Shown one piece after another: positions 1 through 11,312 of a DNA stretch of 64,000 nt. Within the stretch, counting starts at the first letter, position 1, and every line of letters begins with the position of its first letter. The translations under genes and the position numbers were made by a program. This DNA is from Parietaria judaica. Lineage: Eukaryota; Streptophyta; Magnoliopsida; Rosales; Urticaceae. The notes under the pieces were generated by a model, which was given only the letters and a program-made list of their open reading frames with translations, did not search any database and was not told the DNA's origin. The stretch spans positions 20,922,001-20,986,000 of the forward strand of contig OX940869.1 of assembly GCA_954871525.1 (NCBI GenBank). Reading direction: 5' to 3'.

Positions 1-1110
1 ACTTTTTTGAAGGCGCATTTAAGTAACTTTTTTAAGGTGTATTTAAGTACTTATTTGTATTGAATAGTGAATTGTTTGTTACTTTAAGAAATGAGTTATA
101 TGTACGTGTACAATTTAGTAATGGCGTTATTGTTTTGGGCTTGTTTATAATTTTTGAATATATAGGCAAGCTAGCTTAATTTAAGGTGTAAAACTAGTTC
201 GGGTGCTCCCGCGTGCGTGCGCGGGGGCTTTCGGGATCCCGGAGCCCTTCCAGGCGCGTGAGGGGGAAATTGAGCGCTCTAGGGGGCTTTCAGCCGCGTG
301 GGGGGGCTCTTGAGCGCTCGAGGGCCTTTTGGGACGCTTCTGTAATAAAATTGGCCGCGGCGCGATTATAAAAGAACTGGATATAATTTTTAACTTAACC
401 GCGGCACCGTTTTCCATCAGGTCGAACGAGCCGGGCTATCGATTATTAAAGCCCAGACGTAATATTTGTACATAACACGGCTCATTTTCTCGCAGCCGCG
501 GCCTGGGCCAAAACTAATAACGGCTAATTTCAATTGGCACCTCGACGTTTATTACATTTTCAAGAGGCAAAAAAATAGAGAAGCCGCGGCAAGTTTTTTG
601 TTAAAAAAAACTCAATTTTTAAATATCAACTGGCGGCTTTATTTCAAAACCACGGCGGCTTGGTTCAAGCATTACAACGGCACAATTCCTAGGTTACCGC
701 GGTTATATACTTCTTCATGACCGCGGTTTGTTGTTTAACATGATGCCGCGGTTTCAGTTTAATAAGGTGCAACAGTGTTTGTTTGACGAGCTGCCACGGT
801 TGAGTTTAGTGGAATACACTTATTTGCCAAAATCAAATGCCGCGGCTTATTTTATCACTGCCCTGCTGCGGTTGAGTTCAGTGGAACACTGCTTTTATCA
901 CAAAACCAAAGCCGCGGTTAAATTTACTATGTTACCGTATAAATCAGCCGCAGTTTGCGTTATTAAGGTCCGAGGCAATATTTTAGTAAAAAAAAAGGGA
1001 TCTACAACGTTTCAGAGACGTTTAACTAATAATGGCCACGATAATCTAGAAATATTGCCGCGGCTTGACTTTTTTCTGACCACGTCTTAGTGCAGAACTG
1101 AAATATTTGC
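1..1110. mobile_element. Probable CACTA-type transposon end: CCGCGG subterminal array
   Basis: No gene is seen. Between about 350 and 1065 the motif CCGCGG, usually within GCCGCGGC or ACCGCGGT, occurs ten times, with at least four one-mismatch copies (for example near 651, 793, 866 and 949) at irregular 25-130 bp spacing. Clustered short palindromic motifs of this kind are known from the subterminal regions of En/Spm (CACTA) elements, where transposase binds. No CACTA terminus or transposase is visible, so this would be one end of a truncated element. The two open frames here are interrupted by nothing but resemble no protein I know. Confidence 0.4.
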
Positions 1111-1530
1111 TCACAAAGTACCACGCGTCTATCAACCACGTTTCAAAATTGTCCTCAAAGGTTTCAAGGACTGTTTTAAACTGTCGTCAAATTAGATATA
1201 TCTACTAGTATTAGTTACAATTGTAATTTATATCAAAATAAGACTTATAGTTACACTTTGACATAAATTATATCTATTAATTAATGAGAACATACTTGCA
1301 TATATTAATTTTCTTTCCTTTCTTCTTCCCTACTTTCTTCTTGTTCTTCTTCTACTTCTTAATTTTTAGTTTTTGATGGGTAAACCATTTTAACAAGAAA
1401 GTATGCGAACAAGTCAAAATACTAGAGATATTGAAAACATGGCAATGGCAAGTCGGGATTTTTAGAACCTTTGTTTGAAACATATATGATATAAGAATAA
1501 CCCATGAAATACCCAAAAACCACATAAGGT
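1111..1530. other. AT-rich intergenic stretch, no gene
   Basis: Non-coding and AT-rich. The only visible structure is a CT-rich tract at about 1310-1362. Confidence 0.6.
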
Positions 1531-3219
1531 TTAAGGGAAATGCTCATACTTTCAAACAATTCATTTATACCCATTAGTAAACTATTTTGGACTATTTTAA
1601 CCCTAAAACTAATTACATTTTTAATTTTCGTTTTAATTATTTTTTAATTAATTTCGAAATTTAAAACCAACAATAATGACGGTTGACATTTTCTAGCATA
1701 TTTATTACCTTTTATTTTAATAGATATTGAATAATTAATTTCAAATTCAAAAATTAATTTGGTATTTCAACCACCTTCTTCAATCATTAATTTCTTCATC
1801 TGTTTTTTTTTTTTCTTGCCATCGCTCGCATGCTTGCTGCGCAACCTCTTTCTCGCCATCGCCATCCCCTCGATTGCTTGCCGCGCCTCATCTCCTCTCG
1901 CCGTCGTTCCTCTCTGCTCGTCGTTGCGCATCATCCTTCGTCGCGCCACCTCCCCGTCGCTGGCAGCCCCGCGTACGCCGGCAGCCCCTCGCCTCGCGCC
2001 GTCATGTAGCTTCCCGTCGCATCTCGTCGCCTCCCGTTGCCTCCGTCACCTCTCATTTGCCTTATCGTCTCTGATTAAATTCGTGATGAGGCCGCGACCC
2101 ATCCATACGCCGCCGGCATAAAACGCCGGCGATTGGACCTCACCATCCCTTCCCGCCCACCTCGGCCGCGACGATCCTGCCGCCCGCTAACAGCAACAAC
2201 AACAAACTTTTTGGTCCTTCGCCGGCGACGCTCCGGCGCTGTCTCCGGCGATCCACTTCTCGAAGCTGGAGACGGCTATGTCAGAGAGCGAGGCTGCTTC
2301 GCAAACGTTCCGTGCCCTGGTGGAAGCACACGATTTCAGTGTTTGTCGGAGAAGAGAATGGGTTCGCCAGAGTGCTCGGAGATGCTACATGGAGTCTTCG
2401 TAATGACAAAAACCATTTGGTAATTATATATACGTATTCATAAGTATATGTGTATTTGTAATTATAGTTACGAAATTATAGTTTTGTAATTACAGTTTCG
2501 TAATTATAATTTTTTCGTAATTCAAGTTTTGTAACTATATACACGTCTTTGTAATTATAGTTACGTAATTGTAATTCGTAATTGTAGTAACGTAATCGTA
2601 GTTTCGTAATTACAATGTTTTTTGTGATTAAAGTTGGTAACTACTTATACGTATGCGTAACTATAGTTACGTAATTGTAGTTTCGTAATTATAGTTACGT
2701 AATTTCAATTTCGTAATTACAATTTTGAAAACTATTATTACAATTTCGTAATTATATTTACCACTACGATTAAGTGTATGTTGTCTTACTATTTAACAAA
2801 CCAATTCAATTTCGTTTTTGCTATTATTTTTTGAACTTTTCTTTACCGCATTTTAAGAACGATAATAATCATTCTTTAATTAAAAAAATATTTCAAATCT
2901 TCCTATTAAATAGGTTGACTAATTATTCTACGTTTTAAGGTATTTTGAGCAATTAATTAGTTATTTTCAATGCTATATTTAAGTAACATATTTTTAATTA
3001 ATTCAAAAATGATTTTATTTAATTTTAATTGACATATTAAAACTGTAATTAATAATTAAAAGAAATACATTATTTATTATATCCACACGTAAAAAAAAGG
3101 AAGGGTATATTGGTCCATAGTTCAATTAGTTGGTGGTTTTAATTACCAAAAATAGATTTGGGCATTTTTTTGAAACCTTGAGTCACAAATGGGCATTTGG
3201 CTCATTTACCCTAGGATAT
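1531..3219. mobile_element. Probable non-autonomous Mutator-like element
   Basis: The left edge (reading inward from about 1531, AGGGAAATGCTCA...) and the reverse complement of the right edge (from about 3219, TAGGGTAAATGAGCC...) match imperfectly over about 90 bp. Both contain a block of the form AACTAT..GGAC....ACCCT near the inner end. Terminal repeats starting GGGAAA or GGGTAA also fit the Mutator-like element at 51183. The interior holds a C-rich, coding-like but unrecognised stretch (about 1860-2400) and a GTAATT-rich array. A captured gene fragment (Pack-MULE) is possible, but no donor gene was recognised. No clear 9-bp target duplication was found. Confidence 0.4.
2405..2765. repeat. 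GTAATT-rich short tandem array
   Basis: More than twenty copies of GTAATT or its variants occur in alternating phrases such as TTACGTAATTGTAG and TTTCGTAATTATAG, giving an irregular period of about 14-20 bp. The array lies inside the probable Mutator-like element, next to its C-rich segment. Confidence 0.75.
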
Positions 3220-4190
3220 ATCTAATTAATTAGGGCGATTTATAAAAATGCAAGTGCTTGTTATGTATTTTGAAAGCTAATAATTGTAAGCAAGTGACCT
3301 TTCTTTGGCAAGAAGGAAACCAACATTTAAGTTTGACCTAAGAATAAGATAGTTACTATATGCAATACAATGTGGAAACCAACTTTAATAATGATGAGAT
3401 TAATTTAGTATGACAATCAAACGGTACATATTTCTTCCATTTGCCCTTTAGTATGATCTCTAAATAAATACTTGATAAGAATTAATTGACAATTGTTTCG
3501 ATGATAAAGCATGGTGTTTTGTCAAATGATTCTTATTCATTTTATACCAAATGAGTTTTCAAAGGACCTACAAATTTTGGCTTAGATATTATAGAATTTA
3601 TTTCTATGAAGAAAATACACGCATTTTTTTGACAAATACATATATTTTTTCCTATAAAATTAATAGAGCAATTGACTGGCTTCGTGAGGTTGCAACTGGC
3701 AATGTGTGGCCATAATTTTTGTTATTGTGTCATATTTTTACTGCTGACAAAAAACTAAAGGGTATATATGAAATAAATAAATGAAAACTTCAAATCATAT
3801 TAATAAGTTGGTACATCAACATTCTATGAAGATGAGGATATGGGTGACCACATTATTTAATTCTATACAAATAGCCTTAGAGAAATGCATATTTTTGTGA
3901 TTCCCTATGCATTGTTCTTACTAATGGGAATCCGCTAAAATAATTTCATTTCCATTAAAAGGAACACTTGTCAAAATTAAACCACTTCCAATGAAAGTAG
4001 CTTATCTCACTTCTTACTAAATAATAACAAATTGGTTGACATTCTTATTTAATATAATTTTTTGTATAAACAAATTGATATCTCGCATATGAATTAAGAA
4101 ACAAGGAAATGGCATCATACATCATTGAACTCCACAAAAATAATTTATATGTATCTGTATTACTAAGATAATTAATTGATTTTGGCGTTA

Positions 4191-4230
<40 letters not shown>

Positions 4231-4856
4231 TTTAGGGACTTTTGTTTCAAGATATTCTCTATTTGAAATTTTTGCGAATATATCTCTTCTTTTTTAAAAT
4301 AACACAAATACACTCTTAATTTTCAGAAATAGCACAAATATATATTTAAAATGTATTGTGATTTTTTTTTATGATCTAGAATTATTGTAAAGATTAAAAG
4401 CTTAAAATTACTAATTATTCGCAATTATATATATATTTATAATATTTCATCTAAAACCAGGCGTATTATTAAAATTAAGACTTTAAAGTGTAATTTAAGT
4501 TTTTTTTTTTTTTTATGATCTACAATTATTGTAAATTTTAAAAACTTAGAATTACTCGTTATTCGCAATTTTATAATTTTGTTTTATAACCTTTAAGATA
4601 AAACAAACGTATTATTAAAATTAAGACTTGCAAACAATAACAAACATATAAGCCATAAAAAAGAAAGTAGACGAGATATTGAAAAAATGAGACTAATTGG
4701 CGACACTATTTTGAATGAGGCGGGTCTTTGTCTCATTTTCTAATGCGATTAGTAAATGGGACAAACGTTTGTCTTAATAAAATAAGTAAAACACGACATG
4801 AATACGACACAAAATCCAAATTGTCGCCGGGCTAAAATTAAAAATAAAAGTTTAGG
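3220..4856. other. AT-rich intergenic stretch, no gene
   Basis: No coding region is seen. There is a pure TA dinucleotide run at about 4193-4226 and a loosely repeated pair of segments (4370-4480 and 4510-4630) sharing ATTATTGTAAA...AAAACTTA and GCGTATTATTAAAATTAAGACTT, which suggests an old local duplication. Confidence 0.6.
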
Positions 4857-5400
4857 TAAATAATGGCATAAATACCCCTAAGTCATCAAAAATTATACTT
4901 ATAATTTTAAAAGTGAAAAATAGTGACAATAATACCTAACGTGTTAAAAATGAAATTCTATTTTTTTTTTTTTACATTGTCACTGCTCAAACATTATATG
5001 ACATGAGTGACGCTCTAATGATGCTACGTCATTACCTCGTTTCAGTCTAATTTTTACGTTTTGGCAACGTGTACCACCGTTGAAGCCTACTTTTTGGTAT
5101 ATTTAGAGACATTTGTCCCACTTTTGGAGCATTAGCTTGTGATGCTAGAAAACCGTGGGCAATAAGGTGCTATATGTTGTCGAAACATGGAAATTAGGCT
5201 AAAACGACATAATGACGTGGCATCATCATAGCGTAAGATGTGTCATTTATTGTTCGAGCAGTAACGTCATAAATAAAAAAATAAAAAAAGAACTAACAGA
5301 ATTGTAATCTTTAATACATCAAGTATTATTGTTACTACTTTTCATTTTTAAGAATATGCCTATAATCTTATTTGATCTAAAGATATTTATGCCGCTATTC
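4857..5400. mobile_element. Foldback / MITE-like element with long inverted arms
   Basis: The left half (4857-5040) and the reverse complement of the right half (5220-5400) align over about 180 bp with scattered mismatches. Shared blocks include GGCATAAATA, AGTRACAATAATAC, the poly(T)-rich stretch, and ATGATGCYACGTCATTA. The similarity continues weakly towards the centre (GTCTAATTTTTACGTTTTGGCAAC against a diverged mirror copy). The unit can therefore fold almost end to end into one hairpin of about 545 bp. No coding capacity is seen. It ends about 100-150 bp before the CT-rich start of the transcribed leader of the gene at 6706. Confidence 0.6.
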
Positions 5401-6705
5401 TTTTCAATAAAATCCCTTATTTTTATGTTAAACCCCGCCGACCAGGACCAGCGAATTAAACATTCCTTTCTGTTTCAAACACCCTTCACTTTGCCTTTGC
5501 TTGCTTGCTTGCACGATCTCTCTCTCTCTAAACCAAATCTATACCAATAAGATAATAATAATATCAAGAAGAAGAAGAAGAAGAAGAAGAAGAAGGAAGA
5601 AGAAGGAGAAGAGAACTCATGCCAAAAGCAACGCAAAGGGACCTTGCTTCGCATTGGCCTCCGACTCTATCTGGGCTTTTTGGCTGAGCACGCTCATCGG
5701 CCACGTCTTTGAAAAGGGCAAATAAAGAAAGAAGCTCATAAAGGTACGCTTTTTTATACGCGCTTTTGTGAACCGACTCCAATGGAGAGACAGATTCAGT
5801 AATAAAGCTTTCATTTTTATTATCTGGTTTTATAATCTGAGAGGTGGGTTTTGATCGCTCATCACTTTTGGCTACTGGGTTTCCTGAACAACACGCCAGA
5901 GCTCTCAGAAGAAAGGTTTTGTTCGTGTGTATCTCTGTACTCCTCTACATTTGACTTCTTGTTCTTGAGCGTTCTCCATTGAAAAATTTCTCTTTTATTT
6001 TATCTTTCTGATTACGTTCTCGATTTAGACAATATAAATATATACTTTCCTTATCTCGCTCGTAAAGAAACCAAAAAGTTCATTTTTTTTTGGAATTTTC
6101 TAAATAATTATATGAAAAAAAAATTCCGTTTGTCTGTGAGTTGTAGACGAATTGATGTGAGATAGATCTCTTAGTTATAACTTAGCTGTGATGGTAATAA
6201 TGAGATTATGTGTGTAGATTAGTGCTCAGAATGTTTCTTCAGTTTATGTCAAGATCTTTACTTAAAGTTTACTTTCTTTATTGGCTCTGTGTTACTCATT
6301 TATTTCTTACTAATTGTTACTTTGATATACAATGAATGTCATATGATATGATAAAAAGTGTCACTTCTTTCTTTTTTTGGTTAATATATGGTTTGGATTA
6401 GAAGTAGTTTTGAACAATGAACTCTTCTTTAACCGATAAAAGTTGTGCAGTTCGATTAAAAAACTAGTTGCTATTTAGTTCTTGAGGGTTTTTATGCGGG
6501 AAAGCAATATAATTTCGGCAGATGTTTTTCATTTTTGATTCTTTTTACATATTTATTCTGTTCGTCTTAGTGCCTAAACAAATTTGTGTTTTCAAAATAA
6601 TGATGAGACATCAAGGGCCTTATTTAGAATTTCATCTCAGACTAACTTTGGCTGGTTAACAGGCTTGTCTGTTGCGAAGTTGTTTCGGAGATCTCGTTTT
6701 TTCTA
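5401..6705 (+). promoter_or_regulatory. Promoter and 5' leader with intron of the calmodulin-binding-domain gene
   Basis: No protein-coding gene. A CT-rich patch (5515-5532) and a GAA microsatellite (5565-5612) look like a plant 5' leader. A 3' splice site, TTAACAG before GCTTGTCTG at about 6661, closes a probable leader intron. The donor could be GGTACGC near 5743 or GGTTTTG near 5915, and the sequence does not decide. The transcription start is not resolved. Confidence 0.45.
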
Positions 6706-8691
6706 ATGGCCGAAGAAAGTTCCAGTCCACAAACACCACCGACAAAGATAAGTGGGGAAACCGGAAAGAATGTCTCATCAAGTACTGGCGGAAAAGCTAC
6801 CCCTAATTACCTAAGAGCTTCGACGGGCTCCTGTCACGACTTCTGTAAATATGGTCACAAACACGCAGTTGAAGATAAGGCCAGACGCCCCTTCCCGAGA
6901 AGAGTTGCAGCAAACTCAAATGATTGCCGGGTGTCAGTTGACTCTGCAGCTTCTCTCGGCAAGAAAAAGCCGTTGTCCACGGTTGAGGATCTGAACATGA
7001 CACGATCGCTTGATAGGTTGACTATTGTTAGTCGAGAGAAAAAGAAAACGCCAATGGCCAAGCTCAAACCTGAAGTGTCTAGTGAAAGGCTTGGAGTGTC
7101 TTCTAGGAAAGAGAGAAGCTCTTCGGCAAAACGTTCGACTTCTGTGAACTCAAAACTTGTGGGCTCGAAGCTAGCGATTTCTCTGAATTCTTCAGGAGAG
7201 CTTCTCGATGAGAGGAGTGGCAAGAAGGGTGCGGCTTTGAGAGTCGCAGTGTCAAGGAGATCTTCTTTCGGGGGTGTTGACAGCTTTAATAAGAACAAGA
7301 GTTTGACAAACATAGTCTCATCTGCTCGTTATACTACTAATGATCACGTCATAGCTAAATCCGCACAAGACGCGAAGCTAATGATTTCTCCGGAAGCTCA
7401 CAGAGGACTTATAGATGAGAAAAGTGGCAAGAAGGCTGCGACCTCGAGAGTGGCAGTGTCACGGAGATCCTCTTTTGGGGGTTTTGATGGCTTGAATAAG
7501 AAGAACAAGATCTTGAAAAAGGTTGTCTTGTCTTCTCTTGATGCTACTAATGAACATGTCACAGCTAAACCCGCACAGGACGCGAAGCTAATGATTTCCC
7601 CGGAAGCTCACAGAGGACATCAAGATGAGAAAAGTGGCAAGAACATTGGGAGGAATGCTGCTGCCTCGAGGGATGCTCAGACAAAAGTCCCACGAAGATC
7701 CTCGCTCGGGAGTGTTGATAGCTTGAATAAGACGAAAAAGACTTTGAAAAAGGTCGTAAATACTTCTAATAAAAGCGTCACCGCTGAACCATCACAGGAC
7801 GGGGATCATATAGTTGAAGAAAAGACCGTCTCCGTCATCAATAGGGAAGCTGAAGACAACACCTTAGCCCCAGATCAGAGTGAAAGTTTAGCTCGGGAAA
7901 TCGATTATGTTACGATGCAAGACGAAGAGAATGCCTTGGAATGGGATCAGAGTGAGAGTTTCCCTCGGGAAGTTGAGTATGTCTACAAGATTGAAACCGA
8001 AGACAGTAGTACTTTTGAGCTGTATAAGACCGTGCATCATGTCGACAAGGTTTCAAGTACTTCCGAGTTTGATCAGAGTGAGATTCAGGACGTGGCTGTT
8101 GACTCGTTGCCAAATTCATCGCCATTATCGGATAATCCATCCTCTTTGCCCAAGGAGTACGAAGCAGAAGGAGATGAGGAATTCATCTATAACATGAGTG
8201 AATATGAAAACGACACTTATTCTGAAAACAGCGAGGTGGAGAGCTTTGATAGCTCCGAGAAAAAGATGCACAAAGGTTCTGGGGTGGTTCATGGTGAAGA
8301 CGAGACTGAGCAGGCATGGAAGATGAGGTTCCGTAGGGGAATGGTTGTGGATATCAAACCCGAGGAAGACAGCCCGAGGAGGCTGAGATTTCGCAGAGGG
8401 AGACAGTTGGTTAGCCAAGACACGGGCCCTGACGGCCAGAGGAGAAGGTTCAAGAGGAGAGAAGAAGACAATGATGATATCGCCGGGAGCAACGCCGAAA
8501 AAGTCGTTCTAAAGCATCAAGACGTGAGGGGAAGGAAAGATGCGCAGGGGTTGTTCAACAACGTCATCGAGGAGACGGCGAGCAAGCTCGTTGAGGCTCG
8601 AAAGAGCAAGGTCAAGGCCCTGGTTGGCGCCTTCGAGACCGTGATATCGCTTCAAGACGGAAAGCCTTCTACCAACACAACAGCCACTTGA
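6706..8691 (+). CDS. Plant calmodulin-binding-domain protein
   Basis: A single open exon of 661 codons. Residues 33-53 hold the block PNYLR followed by CHDFCKYGHKH, which is typical of the plant calmodulin-binding-related family. The C-terminal 110 residues carry repeated basic motifs (MRFRRG, LRFRRG, RRRFKRR), then an amphipathic helix rich in Val, Glu and Lys. This matches the family's calmodulin-binding domain. The middle is low-complexity and rich in Ser, Lys and Glu. It includes three imperfect repeats of about 68 residues (roughly residues 168-370) sharing DEKSGK, SRRSSFGG and LNK. The acidic region at about 480-530 precedes the basic tail. Members are thought to bind calmodulin through the C-terminal domain, and the cellular role is mostly unknown. 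The start is the first ATG after the leader intron acceptor. No membrane segment or signal peptide is seen. Confidence 0.85.
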   Translation: MAEESSSPQTPPTKISGETGKNVSSSTGGKATPNYLRASTGSCHDFCKYGHKHAVEDKARRPFPRRVAANSNDCRVSVDSAASLGKKKPLSTVEDLNMTRSLDRLTIVSREKKKTPMAKLKPEVSSERLGVSSRKERSSSAKRSTSVNSKLVGSKLAISLNSSGELLDERSGKKGAALRVAVSRRSSFGGVDSFNKNKSLTNIVSSARYTTNDHVIAKSAQDAKLMISPEAHRGLIDEKSGKKAATSRVAVSRRSSFGGFDGLNKKNKILKKVVLSSLDATNEHVTAKPAQDAKLMISPEAHRGHQDEKSGKNIGRNAAASRDAQTKVPRRSSLGSVDSLNKTKKTLKKVVNTSNKSVTAEPSQDGDHIVEEKTVSVINREAEDNTLAPDQSESLAREIDYVTMQDEENALEWDQSESFPREVEYVYKIETEDSSTFELYKTVHHVDKVSSTSEFDQSEIQDVAVDSLPNSSPLSDNPSSLPKEYEAEGDEEFIYNMSEYENDTYSENSEVESFDSSEKKMHKGSGVVHGEDETEQAWKMRFRRGMVVDIKPEEDSPRRLRFRRGRQLVSQDTGPDGQRRRFKRREEDNDDIAGSNAEKVVLKHQDVRGRKDAQGLFNNVIEETASKLVEARKSKVKALVGAFETVISLQDGKPSTNTTAT

Positions 8692-9229
8692 GATTGGGCA
8701 ACAGACAACTTTTCCTTAACAACACATACTTATCTTTTCCTTTTTTTTGGGGGGAAGTTTTTTTTTTTTTTTTTGGTGTGACAAGTTTGGCCGATTGGAA
8801 ATGTAAAGTTAGGAGATTGGTTTGGTTGACTTTTGTTAAAGAGTGTAGAGCTCATGAATGTAAGTGTTGATTCGAGCGTACTGATATCCGAAATGATTGG
8901 TTAAGGATTTTTTTTCTTTCTTTCTTGGAAGTATTTGTCTTCTTTTGTGCATAGGATTAATTGATTTTTATTTTATTTTATAAAACATATGATACAAACG
9001 TATATTTATGTTCATATTGAGTGGAATAAGAGATTAAGGTAATATCCTATTCAAGTTAATAGTCAATCTCCCGGTGTTTTTTTTTTTAGTTTTTTTTTAA
9101 GGTAATATCCTACTCAAGTTTTTTTTTTTTTTTTGGAAAAAATATTCATGATATTATATCAGGGAGTAAATCCTTCAAAAAGGATTTACAATTAAAAATC
9201 CGACGTCAAAACTGAAAGTCGGGTCTTGA
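8692..9229. other. 3' flank of the calmodulin-binding-domain gene with poly(T) tracts
   Basis: 3' untranslated and intergenic sequence. A 20-bp phrase, AAGGTAATATCCTAYTCAAG, occurs twice (about 9039 and 9099), flanking a short T-rich insertion, and a long T run follows at 9118-9134. The second T run lies just downstream of the minus-strand RNase H fragment, so it reads as poly(A) on that fragment's strand. Confidence 0.5.
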
Positions 9230-9920
9230 TTATACAATTAGCCACCCCGTTACAAGATCTAGGTATCCAACCAGGCTTGCCAGCGCGTCGGCGTGGGTAT
9301 TGTCTCCTCGAGTCACCTGTGATAGGCTGAAGTAGTCGAACTTCCTCGAGAGAGCATCGACCACTCCCGCATAGGCCTCCATTCGCTCGTCGTTCTTGTC
9401 GTATTCCCCGTTGACTTGCTTTACCACCAACTGAGAATCCGAGAAAGCGTGCAAGTTCTTGGCTCCGATTGCTAAGGATGACTGCATCCCGATGATGGGT
9501 GCTTCATACTCTGCCTCGTTGTTGGTGGATCGATAGGCGAGGCGGCAAGCTTTCTCCACTACGTCTCCCATCGGAGAGACGATTCTGATCCCCACCCCAG
9601 ATCCTTGCGTCGTCGCTGATCCGTCGACCTGTAACCTCCAGATGTCGGCCTCGTTGCTGAGGTCCACTGGCTCCTTTGGTAGCTCGATGAGGAAATCGGC
9701 GAACACTTGGGACTTGAGACTCGTCCGAAGTTTGTACTCGATGTCATATGCCCCCAGTTTTATCCACCACTTCGTGATCCTTCCTGACTGGCTCGGGCCG
9801 TGGATGATAGAGCAGATCGGTCTGTCGGTCATGACGACGATAGTGTGGGCTTGGAAGTGATGCTTCAACCTCTCCGATGCATCGTATACTGCTAAAGCGA
9901 GCTTCTCGGGTTGTGGATAC
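9230..9920 (-). pseudogene. Tat-lineage Ty3/gypsy pol fragment (RNase H domains)
   Basis: The minus-strand frame runs from the LTR junction at 9920 down to a stop at 9230. It begins inside the pol sequence YPQPEKLALAVYDASERL, the tail of the ordinary gypsy RNase H, with the motif TDRP. A second complete RNase H follows, with VDGSA, NNEAEYE, FSDSQLV and GDNTHADALASL supplying the four acidic residues. Two RNase H domains in tandem are characteristic of the Tat/Ogre lineage. Reverse transcriptase upstream and integrase downstream are missing. It abuts a Tat-like LTR of the same strand at 9921, but it cannot be an internal part of that element because it lies outside the LTR. Confidence 0.8.
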
Positions 9921-10835
9921 TGTAGAGGGCGATTTTCACCTCCCTCTTCCAGTCACAAAAATAATAACAAAGAACAAGTTAACAACAATGATCAGTGAAT
10001 ATCTTTGATTTATTATATTTCCGACAAGAGCTCGGTTTCCTTTCGTTGAATAGCTGGACAGTTGAAGGATTAAGAACAAGAACTTTCTCTATTTCTTAGT
10101 CTTTTCTCTTACAAGACTTTCTCTCTTTTCTTACTGGTTTTTCCTCTTTTTTCCGAACCCTTACAAACGAGGCCTAACTTGCCTTTTATAGAGCTTACAT
10201 TATATGCCTTCTCACACCTTTCCCGCCCTTTTCTCCTACCTAATAATTAGTTTCTCCAGAGTGATTTGAGGGAAGTGTGGTTAACCCATGTTTTACGTCA
10301 TTTCCGAGCAGACTGCCAGAGTGGGTAGGTGGGCTTCATTAAATGCACATCTCGTCAGCCGTCATTCGGCTCTGCATGCTTGGTCGCCGATGCCTCTCGT
10401 CGAGTGAGTAGGAGGGCTTCATTAAATGCACATCTCGTCAGCCGTCATTCGGCTCTGCACGCTTCGTCGCCGATGCCTCTCGTCGAGTGGGTAGGTGGGC
10501 TTCATTAAATGCACATCTCGTCAGCCGTCATTCGGCTCTGCACGCTTCGTCGCCGATGCCTCTCGTCGAGAGAGTAGGTGGCTTCATTAAATGCACATCT
10601 CGTCAGCCGTCATTCAGCTCTGCACGCTTCGTCGCCGATGCCTCTCGTCGAGGGAGTGATGTGACACTTTGTCGCGGGTCGCCTTTAGACTTCATCGCGG
10701 GTTAAACCTCCTCGAGGATGTTCCTTGGTTGACCATCGGTCAACGAAAACCTCCTCGCCTTCCTCTCACGTCGTTTATGGGACAAAACGACACGAGTTGT
10801 GTTGAGGATGGATTTGACCAAATCCGACCTTAACA
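9921..10835 (-). repeat. 3' LTR of the Tat-like element
   Basis: 915 bp, beginning TGTTAAGG and ending CTCTACA on the minus strand, and colinear with the copy at 45600-46515 with only scattered substitutions. It contains four 83-bp tandem units upstream of a TATAAAAG box (minus strand, about 10182-10190). Confidence 0.9.
10325..10660 (-). repeat. Four 83-bp tandem units in U3 of the 3' LTR
   Basis: The phrase GGGCTTCATTAAATGCACAT restarts at about 10331, 10414, 10497 and 10578. On the element's strand the array lies upstream of the LTR TATA box, the usual place for LTR enhancers. The same four-unit array is in the other LTR (about 46011-46340). Confidence 0.85.
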
Positions 10836-10851
10836 GTTAGTCCCCCATTTT
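10836..10851 (-). other. Polypurine tract of the Tat-like element
   Basis: On the minus strand AAAATGGGGGACTAAC immediately precedes the LTR start TGTTAAGG. This is the expected plus-strand priming site and fixes the element's orientation. Confidence 0.8.
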
Positions 10852-11166
10852 ATCAAGTGTATACACTTGGTAAAATGAAATATAACTTCTCGGCAATCAG
10901 TCTCAACAAGTCTTCATCGACGAATCTTCAGCGACGAAGATGCTTTCGCATTTCCGACATAGTCTGATTTTGGGCCCCACACTAACTTGCTTTCCCAGGT
11001 TGTCAACTTTGAATCCCTCACCTGCCTCTTCAGCATTAAATGCCACCCCTTCGCACTTGAGTACCTTTGGAGGTTTATAACGATCCCTTGACCTCAACCG
11101 TTGATGAACTCGCATGCTTTGAATCTGGATCGTTGGATCGACACGCGCCTCTTCTTCCCCCCTCCT

Positions 11167-11174
11167 CTATAAAT
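11167..11174 (+). promoter_or_regulatory. TATA box of the antisense gene in the Tat-like element
   Basis: CTATAAAT lies in a C/T-rich context about 140 bp before the plus-strand ATG at 11313, followed by a CT-rich leader (about 11195-11280). It points opposite to the LTR promoter, so it could drive the antisense gene separately. The stretch from 10852 to 11282 has no other gene. Confidence 0.55.
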
Positions 11175-11312
11175 TCGGGGTTTCTTCCCCCTTTCGACAC
11201 TTTCCATACTTTCGAAAACTCTCTCTGAACTGCTCTTGCGATTTCACCTCTCCGCTCTTACTTTCATTTTCTCATCTTCGGATTGCTTCCTTCTTCTCTC
11301 CTAGACGCTTCA

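Noticed and set aside
1759..2423. Three overlapping 60-120 codon frames rich in Ser, Arg and Leu
   Set aside because: Low-complexity C-rich DNA. No recognisable domain, no start context, and competing frames on both strands.
5501..5814. Open frames spanning the GAA microsatellite
   Set aside because: Poly-Lys, poly-Ser or poly-Arg runs from a simple repeat in the leader of the gene at 6706.
10903..11115. 70-codon minus-strand frame in the Tat-like element near its polypurine tract
   Set aside because: No domain, and it overlaps the promoter region of the antisense gene. It is too short to support.
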